Assembly: GCA_937873685.1 (NCBI GenBank)
Contig: CALMYO010000149.1
Span: 1-42,205, forward strand
Length of the DNA: 42,205 bases
DNA from: an uncultured Paracoccaceae bacterium
Lineage (GTDB): Bacteria; Pseudomonadota; Alphaproteobacteria; Rhizobiales; Rhizobiaceae
Reading direction: 5' to 3'
Shown piece by piece: positions 33,790 to 41,965 of the stretch. Made by a program: the position numbers and the translations under genes. The first letter of the stretch is position 1, and each line of letters starts with the position of its first letter. A model generated the notes under the pieces. That model ran no database searches. It had not been told where the DNA came from and was given only the letters and a program-made list of their open reading frames with translations.

Positions 33790-35124
33790 TTGACCGTCGC
33801 CACGGACATCGCCGACGCCCGGCGCACCGAAACGCTTGCCGCATTCGGCCGCAAGCGGCTGGTGAAGATGGCGGTTCCGGTCGCCATCCTATTATATCTC
33901 GTATACATTGCCTTTGCCTTCGATATCGCCGGGCTGGCCGCCCGCGCGCGGGGCGACAACGTCAAGGTACTGCTGTCGGATTTTGTCAGCTACAAAACCC
34001 ATGTGACGCGCGACAACCGCAGCGGTGCGGTGACTGTGGCGGTGGAAGGAGAGGCAAAGGGCGCCTGGCCGGCAGGCCGTCTGCCGGAGTGGATTTCTGT
34101 TGAGGGCGACGCCACGCGCATCGATCTCGGCCGGGGCCACAGCGTCGTGTACGAGGGACCGAACGCGCGTTACCTCCACCCGCAGTACGGCGAGATTGCC
34201 GTCAATCCGACAGAAGACGGCATCAAAGTGAACCTGCCGTCTGAACCGGCGCCGGACTGGATCAACGCATCGGACACCCGCGTCACTGTCACCACCGGTC
34301 AGGGCAGGTTCTCGTTCACCCGCAATCGCACCGAAACCTTCCGCTACGAGTATGGCTGGGAGTTGTTCTTCTTCACGCTCGACAGCCCGTTTTCCGGCAA
34401 GGGGCCGGGGGAATTGCTGGCGCTGTCCCTGTGGGGCGAGCGGATCGATCCGGCGCGGCCAAACATTGCCTACATGGTCTCCGAGTTCTGGACCAACAAG
34501 ATGTGGCGGCACGGCGACGTGATGTGGGCGATGTTCGAAACCGTGCTGATGGCTTTCCTCGGCACCATGGGCGCTGCGCTTGTCGCGTTGCCGCTGGCTT
34601 TCCTGGCCGCGTCCAATTTCGCGCCATCGCGTGCGATCCGCTTTGCCATGCGGCGGCTGTTCGACTTCGTGCGCGGCGTCGACGGGCTGATCTGGACCAT
34701 CATCCTCAGCCGCGCCTTCGGTCCGGGGCCGCTTACCGGGTCGCTTGCCATCCTGCTGACCGACACCGGCTCCTTCGGAAAGATGTTCTCCGAAGCATTG
34801 GAGAATGTCGACAACAAGCAGATCGAAGGCGTGCAGTCGACGGGCGCGAACGCCCTCCAGCAGGCAAGGTTCGGAGTGATGCCGCAGGTCATCCCGGTGT
34901 TCCTCAGCCAGGTGCTGTACTATTTCGAATCGAACACGCGTTCGGCCACGGTGATCGGCGCGATCGTCGGCGGCGGCATCGGTCTTTTGCTGACGCAGGC
35001 AATCATCACCCAGAAGGACTGGGAAGAGGTGAGCTACTATATCGTGCTCATCGTGCTGATGGTGATGGCGATGGACACGCTTTCGGGCTGGGCGCGCGGC
35101 AAGTTGATCGGCCGGCAGGCATGA
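33790..35124 (+). CDS. phnE: PhnE2, phosphonate ABC permease with N-terminal periplasmic extension
   Basis: Second permease, 444 residues, much longer than PhnE1. TM1 (about residues 25-45; MAVPVAILLYLVYIAFAFDIAG) is followed by a periplasmic stretch of about 190 residues rich in beta-strand patterns (GAVTVAVEGEAKGAWPAGRLPEW). The canonical permease core comes next (TVLMAFLGTMGAALVALPLAFLAA; EAA loop EGVQSTGANALQQARFGVMPQ). The TTG at 33790 has GGGAG 7 bases upstream. The long form is typical of alphaproteobacterial PhnE2; the function of the extra domain is not known. Confidence 0.9.
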   Translation: MTVATDIADARRTETLAAFGRKRLVKMAVPVAILLYLVYIAFAFDIAGLAARARGDNVKVLLSDFVSYKTHVTRDNRSGAVTVAVEGEAKGAWPAGRLPEWISVEGDATRIDLGRGHSVVYEGPNARYLHPQYGEIAVNPTEDGIKVNLPSEPAPDWINASDTRVTVTTGQGRFSFTRNRTETFRYEYGWELFFFTLDSPFSGKGPGELLALSLWGERIDPARPNIAYMVSEFWTNKMWRHGDVMWAMFETVLMAFLGTMGAALVALPLAFLAASNFAPSRAIRFAMRRLFDFVRGVDGLIWTIILSRAFGPGPLTGSLAILLTDTGSFGKMFSEALENVDNKQIEGVQSTGANALQQARFGVMPQVIPVFLSQVLYYFESNTRSATVIGAIVGGGIGLLLTQAIITQKDWEEVSYYIVLIVLMVMAMDTLSGWARGKLIGRQA

Positions 35125-35159
35125 TGGCATCCCGTGGGCCGTGACACGCGCTTGCGCCG

Positions 35160-35177
35160 GTGTCGCCGTAATGTCAT
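35160..35177 (+). promoter_or_regulatory. weak Pho-box-like element before the DUF1045 gene
   Basis: GTGTCGC-CGTA-ATGTCAT: correct 4-base spacing, 4 and 6 of 7 positions matching CTGTCAT. It lies in the 96-base gap between phnE2 and the 2H-protein gene. Confidence 0.3.
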
Positions 35178-35220
35178 CTCCGCCCCCTATCCCTGCGCCA
35201 CGCAGATTCGGAAACCTTGC

Positions 35221-35910
35221 ATGCGCTATGCCCTCTACTTCGTGACGGCGGAGGACCACCCGCTCACCGCGCTGGCCGACCGCTGGCTCGGGCGGGCTGG
35301 CGCCTTGCCGCAGGTCGCCGGGTTCGACGCCGGGGAGCGCGCCGCGCTGGTTAAATCGGCCGGCCGCTACGGTTTTCATGCGACGATGAAGGCGCCGTTC
35401 CGGCTGGCGAACAAGCGCTCTGAAGCCGACCTGTTCGAGGTATTCGACACCTGGTGCGCGGCCACGCCTGGCGCAGGTCTGGTCAAGCTCGAGATCACGC
35501 AGATCCAGGGCTTCTTTGCGCTGACGCCGGCCGCGCCATCGGCGCTGCTGCAGGCTCTGGCTGACGAGACGGTGCGCCATTTCGAACCCTACCGCGCGCC
35601 GCTCACCCATGCCGAGATCGAGAAGCGCAATCCCTCAAGGCTGACGCCAAAGCAGTTGCGCCATCTGGAGCAATACGGCTACCCTTATGTCTTCGACGAA
35701 TTCTTCTTCCACATGACGCTGACCGACCGTGTCGGACCCGAGCAAAGCCCCGTGGTGCGGAGCGCGCTGGAAGACTGGTTCGCCGCCGCGATCGCTGCGC
35801 CGGTTCACATCGACCGCATGGCGATCTTCGTCGAACCGCGGGAAGGCGACCCGTTCCACATCGCGGTCGAACGGCCGCTCGCGCCGCCCAATCCAAACGG
35901 AAACGCCTGA
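35221..35910 (+). CDS. DUF1045 2H-phosphoesterase-like phosphonate protein
   Basis: Protein of 229 residues belonging to the phosphonate-operon DUF1045 family. Two H-x-T motifs, GFHATMKAPF and FFHMTLTD, define the 2H phosphoesterase fold used on 2',3'- or 1,2-cyclic phosphates. C-P lyase makes ribose-1,2-cyclic phosphate-5-phosphate, which E. coli opens with PhnP; no phnP is visible here, so this protein is the natural candidate for that step. That assignment is inference. It is followed by phnM after 1 base, and the two are likely cotranscribed with phnN. Confidence 0.85.
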   Translation: MRYALYFVTAEDHPLTALADRWLGRAGALPQVAGFDAGERAALVKSAGRYGFHATMKAPFRLANKRSEADLFEVFDTWCAATPGAGLVKLEITQIQGFFALTPAAPSALLQALADETVRHFEPYRAPLTHAEIEKRNPSRLTPKQLRHLEQYGYPYVFDEFFFHMTLTDRVGPEQSPVVRSALEDWFAAAIAAPVHIDRMAIFVEPREGDPFHIAVERPLAPPNPNGNA

Positions 35911-35911
35911 C

Positions 35912-37060
35912 ATGACCAGCCACGACGAAACCGTATTCACCAACGCCAGGATCGTGCTGGAGGATGCCGTCATCGACGGAACCGTGGTCGTGTGCGACGG
36001 GCGGGTAAAGGTTATTGCCGAAGGAACGTCGCGCAAAGGTGTCGATTTCGGCGGCGACTATCTTGTTCCCGGGCTGGTTGAACTGCACACCGATCATCTG
36101 GAATCGCACTACTCGCCGCGTCCCGGCGTGCGCTGGAACGTCACCGCGGCGATCCAGGCGCATGACGCCCAGATCGCCGCGTCCGGCATCACCACGGTTT
36201 TCGATTGCCTGCGTCTCGGCGCCGACGAGGATGGCGGTTTTGCCGATGGCGAGATGCGCAAAATTGCCGATGCGCTGTCGGTCGCGCGCCACGAGAACCG
36301 CCTGCGGGCCGATCACCGGGTACACTTGCGCTGCGAAGTTTCCGCCTTCAACGTGCTCGATCATTACGCCGATTTCGACGCCGACCACCAGGTCGGGCTG
36401 GTGTCGCTGATGGACCATGCGCCGGGCCAGCGCCAGTTCCAGACGATGGACCAGTACATCCTCTACTACAAGATCAAGCGCGGCCTGTCGGACGATGCCT
36501 TCGACGCCTTCGTCAAGCGGCGGCAGGACGCCTCGGCGCAGTATTCCGACCCGCACCGCAAGGCGCTGGCGCAAGCCTGCAACGCGCGCGGAGTGACGAT
36601 CGCCAGCCATGACGACGCGACGCTGGAGCATGTCGACGAGGCGATCGGGCTCGGCGTCAGGCTGGCCGAGTTCCCGACCAGCATCGAGGCGGCGCGCGCC
36701 AGCCATGCCGCGGGGATGAGCGTGCTGATGGGTGCGCCGAACGTGGTGCGCGGCTCTTCGCATTCCGGCAATGTCTCGGCGCGGCAACTGGCGCAAGCCG
36801 GCGTGCTCGACGTGTTGTCGTCGGATTACGTGCCGATCAGCCTGATCCATGCGCCGTTCATCCTGGCCGAGGAGATCGAGGACATCTCCTTGCCGCAGGC
36901 CATCGCCATGGTGACGGCGACGCCGGCGCGCACGGTCGGGCTTGACGACCGCGGGTCGATCAAGCCCGGCAGCCGCGCCGATCTGGTGCGGGTGCGCCGC
37001 GGTCAAGGCGAGGTGCCGGTGGTGCGCGGGGTGTGGCGCGAGGGCGAACGTGTCGCCTGA
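35912..37060 (+). CDS. phnM: PhnM, RPnTP diphosphatase
   Basis: Amidohydrolase-superfamily enzyme, 382 residues, that removes pyrophosphate from ribose-1-phosphonate-5-triphosphate before PhnJ acts. Metal-binding HTDH in LVPGLVELHTDHLESH, ASHDDAT and LSSDYVP are the recognisable metal/catalytic segments, and the N-terminal ARIVLEDAVIDGTVVV strand set is typical. ATG 35912 lies 1 base after the DUF1045 stop. Its end overlaps the phnN GTG start by 11 bases. Confidence 0.94.
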   Translation: MTSHDETVFTNARIVLEDAVIDGTVVVCDGRVKVIAEGTSRKGVDFGGDYLVPGLVELHTDHLESHYSPRPGVRWNVTAAIQAHDAQIAASGITTVFDCLRLGADEDGGFADGEMRKIADALSVARHENRLRADHRVHLRCEVSAFNVLDHYADFDADHQVGLVSLMDHAPGQRQFQTMDQYILYYKIKRGLSDDAFDAFVKRRQDASAQYSDPHRKALAQACNARGVTIASHDDATLEHVDEAIGLGVRLAEFPTSIEAARASHAAGMSVLMGAPNVVRGSSHSGNVSARQLAQAGVLDVLSSDYVPISLIHAPFILAEEIEDISLPQAIAMVTATPARTVGLDDRGSIKPGSRADLVRVRRGQGEVPVVRGVWREGERVA

Positions 37061-37661
37061 AACGCCTTTGCGGCCGGGCGTGTTCATCGCCGTGGTCGGT
37101 CCGAGCGGCGTTGGCAAGGACAGCCTGATCGCCTGCGCGCGCCAGCATTTCGCAGGCCGCGCCGACATCCTGTTCTGTCGCCGCACCATCACGCGCACGG
37201 CCGACGCAGGCGCCGAAGATCATGACACCATGAGCGAGGTGGAGTTCGCCCGCGCCGAGGCGAACGGGGCGTTCTGCGCCAGTTGGCGCGCGCACGGGCT
37301 GCGCTACGGCCTGCCTTCCGCCGCCGCCGTCCATGTGGAAACCGGCGGCGTCGCCATCGCCAACTGCTCGCGCGCGGCGCTCGACGCCATCCGCGCCCGC
37401 TTCCCGCTCATGCTGGTGGTCAGCGTGGTCGCCTCGTCCGAGGTTCTTGCGGCGCGGCTTGCCGGGCGCGGCCGCGAGACGGAAGCCGAGATTCGCGAGC
37501 GGCTGTCGCGCCAGATCGACGACTGGCCGGGCGCCGCAGAAGCGGTACGCATCGACAATTCCGGCCCGCTGGACGACGCGTGTTCGGCCTTCATCGCGCT
37601 GGTCGAGGCGCGAGCGTTCGACGCGACAAGCCGGGTTTCCGCCCTTTCGGCCGGCAGGTGA
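37050..37661 (+). CDS. phnN: PhnN, ribose 1,5-bisphosphokinase
   Basis: Phosphorylates ribose-1,5-bisphosphate to PRPP, salvaging the ribose moiety left by C-P lyase. 203 residues from GTG 37050, which overlaps the phnM end. P-loop GPSGVGKDS begins near residue 17. CRRTITR and DHDTMSEVEFARAEANGAFCASWRAHGLRYG follow the guanylate-kinase-like pattern of the family. Last gene of the phn locus; a convergent gene ends 9 bases away. Confidence 0.93.
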   Translation: MSPETPLRPGVFIAVVGPSGVGKDSLIACARQHFAGRADILFCRRTITRTADAGAEDHDTMSEVEFARAEANGAFCASWRAHGLRYGLPSAAAVHVETGGVAIANCSRAALDAIRARFPLMLVVSVVASSEVLAARLAGRGRETEAEIRERLSRQIDDWPGAAEAVRIDNSGPLDDACSAFIALVEARAFDATSRVSALSAGR

Positions 37662-37670
37662 CGCGGCGTA

Positions 37671-38030
37671 CTACCCCTCGCCGCGCTTCGGCGGCCACAC
37701 AAAGGATTGCAACGTGTAGACGAGAATGGCGAGGCCGACCGCGCCCATGGCCGCGACGCCGAGCAACACGATCACGTCGATCGGCCCGCCGATATCGCGG
37801 AAATGCGAACTGGTGACCGCCTGAACGAACAGCACCGCGGCGACGGCGCCGACCGGCATCGACAATTGCGCCAGCAGGAACTTGCGCCACGAAACCGAAC
37901 GGTCGCGCACCAGCACGTAGATATAGGCCAGCGTTACGACCGCCGCGACCGCGACCAGGCCCCAGAAAAGGGCGCGGCCGAAAATCTCCTCGAAAACGGC
38001 GACAAGCGTTTGCAGGGTCAGTTCCTTCAT
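37671..38030 (-). CDS. small three-TM membrane protein (DUF5368-like)
   Basis: Hydrophobic protein of 119 residues with three predicted TM helices (about 18-40, 54-72 and 85-107) and a short basic C-terminus (VWPPKRGEG). It begins MKELTLQTLVAVFEEIFGR. I associate this layout with the DUF5368 family, which is poorly characterised. It lies 12 bases downstream of the flavoprotein gene on the same strand, so they probably form an operon; it could anchor or assist that enzyme at the membrane. Confidence 0.65.
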   Translation of the reverse strand: MKELTLQTLVAVFEEIFGRALFWGLVAVAAVVTLAYIYVLVRDRSVSWRKFLLAQLSMPVGAVAAVLFVQAVTSSHFRDIGGPIDVIVLLGVAAMGAVGLAILVYTLQSFVWPPKRGEG

Positions 38031-38042
38031 CGTCGTTGCTCC

Positions 38043-39386
38043 TTACGCCTTGCCGCGTAGCATCGCGTTGTAGGTGGCCTTCAACGCCACCTCCTTCATC
38101 AGCCAGCTGATCCAAAGTTCCTCCAGCGGGGCGATGATGCCGGGGAAGGAGGGAACCAGATTGTTCTTGTAGTCGAACTCAACCAGCATGGCGCGGCCGA
38201 CGCGGGTGATCAGCGGGCAGGAGGTGTAGCCGTCATAGATCGCCGTTCCGTCCTTGCCGGCGATCGCCGCAACGAGATGGTCTTCCACTACGGGAACCTG
38301 CCATTTGACGCTGGCCGCCGTCTTGCCCTTCGGCACGCCGGCGACATCGCCAACGGCGAAAACCTCGGGGTGACGCAGGTGGCGCAGCGTCTTGCTGTCG
38401 ACCTCCATCCAGCCCTGGTCGGTCCACTTGTCCGCCCAGGACAGGCCGGACTGGCGCACCACATCGGGCGCGCGCTGCGGCGGAATGACGTGCAGGTAGT
38501 CGTAGCCCATCTCGACATCGGTCCTGGTCTCGACGCCTGTCGCATCCTTGTCGGTCTCGACGAAGGTTGCGATCCTGCGCGCCGGATCGATGGCCTTCAG
38601 CGTGCGCGAGAAATGGCTGGCGATGCCGCGTTCGCCGAACAGCATGCGCACTTTCTCGGCCACGATCGGCACGGAGAACAGCGCGCCCTGAGGGGCGGCG
38701 TAGTGCATCTCGTACTTGCCCTTGCCGACGGTGCGGCTGGCGATGTCCTCGATCAGGAAGGCGTGCTTCAGCGGCGCGCCGGCGCATTTCATTTCGGTCG
38801 CCGGCCGGGTGAACAGGCCAACGCCGCCCTGTTCGGCGAATTTCCGCGCCGCATCCCACGTGCGCGCGGCGTATTGCGGTCCGGCATAAAGCGCGCCGAT
38901 GCCATCCTTGCCGACGAGATCGAGCGAAAAGCCCTCGATTGCGTCATGATCGAGCACGAGGCCGGTGGCGACGATGAGGTAATCGTAGGCGATGGCCTTG
39001 CCGCTGGCGGTCGTGACGGTCTTGGCGACCGGGTCGATTGCGGCGGCTGCCTCCGCAACCAGGTCTACGCCGGAGGGCAGCCAGTCGGCGGTGTTCGAAA
39101 CGACGTAGGACGGCGGCTTCAGCCCCGCCGCCACCAGCGAGAGGCCCGGCTGGTAGAGATGTTCGGCGCGACCGTCGATGATGATGATCGACGCTCCGTC
39201 GAGGCGCTCGACAAGGCGGTTGGCGAGCGCGGTGCCGGCTGCGCCGGCGCCGACGATGACGATGCGCGCACTCGTGGCGATCCGCGCCGCGCGCGCCGGC
39301 GCATTGGCCGCAGCGGCCGCGAGCGCCGCCGCACCAAGGCCGAACAGGCCGCGGCGCGTGGGAGCAAACTGTTGGTAACCCGGCAT
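38043..39386 (-). CDS. Tat-exported sulfide:quinone reductase-like flavoprotein
   Basis: FAD/NAD(P)-type oxidoreductase of 447 residues, related to sulfide:quinone oxidoreductase. The N-terminus has a Tat signal (APTRRGLFGLGAAALAAAAA ending APARA), so it folds in the cytoplasm and works in the periplasm. FAD dinucleotide-binding motif GAGAAGTALA near residue 46; second FAD contact FAVGDVAGVPKGK near 343. Cys201 (EMKCAGAP) and Cys390 (YTSCPL) match the redox pair expected for SQR. The C-terminal basic/aromatic part would meet the quinone pool. Promoter region carries a 19-bp palindrome. Confidence 0.85.
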   Translation of the reverse strand: MPGYQQFAPTRRGLFGLGAAALAAAAANAPARAARIATSARIVIVGAGAAGTALANRLVERLDGASIIIIDGRAEHLYQPGLSLVAAGLKPPSYVVSNTADWLPSGVDLVAEAAAAIDPVAKTVTTASGKAIAYDYLIVATGLVLDHDAIEGFSLDLVGKDGIGALYAGPQYAARTWDAARKFAEQGGVGLFTRPATEMKCAGAPLKHAFLIEDIASRTVGKGKYEMHYAAPQGALFSVPIVAEKVRMLFGERGIASHFSRTLKAIDPARRIATFVETDKDATGVETRTDVEMGYDYLHVIPPQRAPDVVRQSGLSWADKWTDQGWMEVDSKTLRHLRHPEVFAVGDVAGVPKGKTAASVKWQVPVVEDHLVAAIAGKDGTAIYDGYTSCPLITRVGRAMLVEFDYKNNLVPSFPGIIAPLEELWISWLMKEVALKATYNAMLRGKA

Positions 39387-39447
39387 TTTGTCCTCCGCCA
39401 GCAGGCGCGTCCCGTAAGGGAATGGCGCGCCATGTAATTTAGCATGT

Positions 39448-39466
39448 TATAATGTGCGCTATTATA
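39448..39466. promoter_or_regulatory. candidate operator, TATAAT-N7-ATTATA palindrome
   Basis: A perfect inverted repeat with 6-bp arms (TATAAT at 39448-39453, ATTATA at 39461-39466), 62 bases upstream of the flavoprotein ATG, in an AT-rich patch. Each arm also resembles a -10 element, so binding would block transcription. Confidence 0.45.
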
Positions 39467-39665
39467 GGGCAAGCTGCCTTGACCTGCGTCAATTCGGCCC
39501 CGTTTCGTCGTCGGCCCGCGACCGGGATATTCACAAGCGTGCAGCCGAACCGGCGAGACAAGCGTTGCATTGCCTTCGCGTCGCGTTCATCCTGACCGGC
39601 GAAACGGGAATGGCGCGCGGGCCTTGCCAGCGCAGCGCCTCCCGGTTGAACCAGGCGCAGCGCTC

Positions 39666-40817
39666 GTGGACAGATCCGACATCACACTCGCCAACTGGCG
39701 ACAACGCCCGTTTTCTCGCGCCGCCTTCCAGGCGGTGGAAACGCTGATCCCGGTTGCTGAAATCGCACCGGCCGGCGCGACGCCAATGCCGGTTGGCGAT
39801 CCGCGGGGGATGTTGCGCCGCACTCTGCGCATGCCCGACCTGTCGATGTCCGTCGCCGAATGGCTGGACGCGTCGCATGGCGACCTGCTGACCGTGCTGA
39901 AGGACGGCAAGCCAGTGTTCGATTGGGCGGCGCAGGATCGTGATTTCGCCCGCCCGCATATCGCCTTCTCGATCTCGAAATCGCTGACCGCGCTCACCGC
40001 CGGCGCACTCGCAGCCGAAGGCCGGCTGGCGTTTTCCGATCCCGTCACCCGCTTCGTGCCCGAGGCGGCCGGCACGGCTTTCGGCGATTGCACGCTGCAG
40101 AACCTGCTCGACATGACCGTGTCGATCGATTTCGCCGAGGCCTATCTCGACAGGGGTGGCCAGCACGACCGCTACCGCCAGGCGATGCGCTGGAACCCGG
40201 CGCCTGACGGGGTCACGCCGCCTTCGCTCGCCGATTTCCTGCTGACGCTGCAAATGGATGCGCATCCGCACGGTCACCTGTTCTACTATGCTTCGCCGGT
40301 GACCGACTTGCTCGGTTTGGCGGTCGAGCGCGCTGCCGGCGAACCGCTCGCGGCGCTGATGGCGCGCCTGTTGTGGGAGCCGATGGGGCTGGGCGGCCCG
40401 GCCTCGATCACCACCGACGGTGTTGGAACCAGCCGCGCCGCCGGCGGCGTATCGCTCACCGTGCGCGACCTCGCCGCGATCGGCGAAATGGTGCGCAACG
40501 GCGGCATGTGCGCTGGCCGGCGCATCGTCCCCGCTTCCTTTATCGACGACACCCGCTTCGGCGGCGACGGCGCACCTTGGTCTCGCAGCGACTGGACGCT
40601 GATGTTCCCGGAAGGCGTCTACCGCAATTGCTGGTACCAGACCCACAACGAGACCGGCGCGCTTTGCGCCATCGGCATCCATGGCCAATGGCTGTGGATC
40701 GATTTTGAACGCGGCGTGACCATCGCCAAGTTCTCCTCGCAACCCCTGCCTGAAGCCGAGCCGCTGACCCGCCTCAATATCGAGGCACTGCAAGCGCTCA
40801 GCGCGGCGCTTGCGTGA
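39666..40817 (+). CDS. serine hydrolase, beta-lactamase/NylB-like
   Basis: Beta-lactamase-fold serine hydrolase of 383 residues (GTG 39666). The active Ser102-I-S-Lys105 lies in IAFSISKSLTALTAG. The Tyr motif is in FYYASPVTDLLG, and the third element appears as HGQWLW. These three match the layout of 6-aminohexanoate-dimer hydrolase (NylB) relatives, which cleave amides or esters. No signal peptide. It overlaps or nearly abuts the HisC-like aminotransferase gene (TGATG at 40815-40819), so the two are coupled; the joint substrate is unknown. Confidence 0.83.
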   Translation: MDRSDITLANWRQRPFSRAAFQAVETLIPVAEIAPAGATPMPVGDPRGMLRRTLRMPDLSMSVAEWLDASHGDLLTVLKDGKPVFDWAAQDRDFARPHIAFSISKSLTALTAGALAAEGRLAFSDPVTRFVPEAAGTAFGDCTLQNLLDMTVSIDFAEAYLDRGGQHDRYRQAMRWNPAPDGVTPPSLADFLLTLQMDAHPHGHLFYYASPVTDLLGLAVERAAGEPLAALMARLLWEPMGLGGPASITTDGVGTSRAAGGVSLTVRDLAAIGEMVRNGGMCAGRRIVPASFIDDTRFGGDGAPWSRSDWTLMFPEGVYRNCWYQTHNETGALCAIGIHGQWLWIDFERGVTIAKFSSQPLPEAEPLTRLNIEALQALSAALA

Positions 40818-40864
40818 TGTGTGCGGCGCTGGCAGAACCGTCGCAGTTAACCGGACCCGCACCC

Positions 40865-41965
40865 ATGACCCGCCCGCCGCTCACCGAGATCGTCGCCGCC
40901 CTGCCCTCCTCCACGCCTTTCGTCGGGCCCGAGGCGCTGGAGCGCAGGCGCGGCGGGCGTCCGTTTGCCGCCCGGCTTGGCGCAAACGAGAGCGGCTTCG
41001 GCCCCCCGCCGGCCGTGGTCGCCGCGATGGCCGCGGCCGCGCCTTCGATGTGGCAATACTGCGATCCGGAAAACCACGATCTGCGCGTCGCGCTCGCCGC
41101 GCATTACGGGCTTGCGCCCGACAATTTCGCCATCGACCGCGGCATCGACGGGCTGCTGGAAGTGACCTGCCGGCAATATGTCTCGCCCGGAACCGCGGTC
41201 GTCACCTCGCTCGGCGCTTATCCGACCTTCAATTACCACGTTGCGGTGTGCGGCGGCGCGCTGACCACCGTGCCGTTCCGCGACGATCGAGAGGATCTCG
41301 ACGGGCTGATGGATGCGGTGAAGCGGACGGCCGCGCGCATCGTCTATCTCTCCAACCCCGACAACCCGATGGGCACCTGGCATGGCGCCAGTGCGGTGCT
41401 GGCCTTTCTCGACGCCCTGCCCGAGACGACGCTGCTGGTGCTCGACGAAGCCTATTGCGAAACCGCGCCGGCCGATGCGCTGCCGCCGGTCGATCTGCTG
41501 CGGCCGAACCTCGTGCGCATGCGCACCTTCTCGAAAGCCTACGGGCTTGCCGGGCTGCGCTGCGGCTATGCGATCGGGGATGAGCAGGCGATTTCCGCCT
41601 TCAACAAGGTACGCAACCAGTACGGCATGACCAAGATGGCGCAGGTGGCGGCAATCGCCGCGCTCGGCGACCAGGCCTGGCTGGACAAGGTGGTGGCTGA
41701 GGTCGCCGCCTGCCGCACGCGCATCGCACATATCGCCCGCACCAACGGCCTTGCCCCCCTGCCCTCTGCGACGAATTTCGTGACGATCGATTGCGGCTGC
41801 GACGCCGCTTACGCACAGGCCGTGCTGGCGGCGCTGGCCGAGCGGGACGTATTCATCCGCAAACCAATGGCGCCGGTGCTCGACCGTTGCATCCGCGTCT
41901 CCTGCGGCCCGGCGCAAGAGATCGACCGGTTCGAGGCAGCCTTTCCGGATGCGCTGACGGAATAG
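40865..41965 (+). CDS. HisC-like class I/II aminotransferase
   Basis: PLP-dependent aminotransferase of the histidinol-phosphate aminotransferase type, 366 residues from ATG 40865. PLP contacts: Asp194 (LLVLDEAYCE), Lys224 (RTFSKAYGLAGLRCGYAIG), YLSNPDNPMGT and the final Arg in IRVSCGP. An in-frame ATG at 40817 overlapping the stop of the serine-hydrolase gene (TGATG) would add 16 residues and couple the two genes; which start is used is not clear. Such single HisC-like genes away from his operons can use aromatic or other amino acids. Specific substrate not inferable. Confidence 0.85.
   Translation: MTRPPLTEIVAALPSSTPFVGPEALERRRGGRPFAARLGANESGFGPPPAVVAAMAAAAPSMWQYCDPENHDLRVALAAHYGLAPDNFAIDRGIDGLLEVTCRQYVSPGTAVVTSLGAYPTFNYHVAVCGGALTTVPFRDDREDLDGLMDAVKRTAARIVYLSNPDNPMGTWHGASAVLAFLDALPETTLLVLDEAYCETAPADALPPVDLLRPNLVRMRTFSKAYGLAGLRCGYAIGDEQAISAFNKVRNQYGMTKMAQVAAIAALGDQAWLDKVVAEVAACRTRIAHIARTNGLAPLPSATNFVTIDCGCDAAYAQAVLAALAERDVFIRKPMAPVLDRCIRVSCGPAQEIDRFEAAFPDALTE

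Noticed and set aside
33790..35124. PhnE2 as a fusion of two proteins
   Set aside because: The long PhnE2 form appears to be the normal alphaproteobacterial version and the frame is continuous with one permease core.
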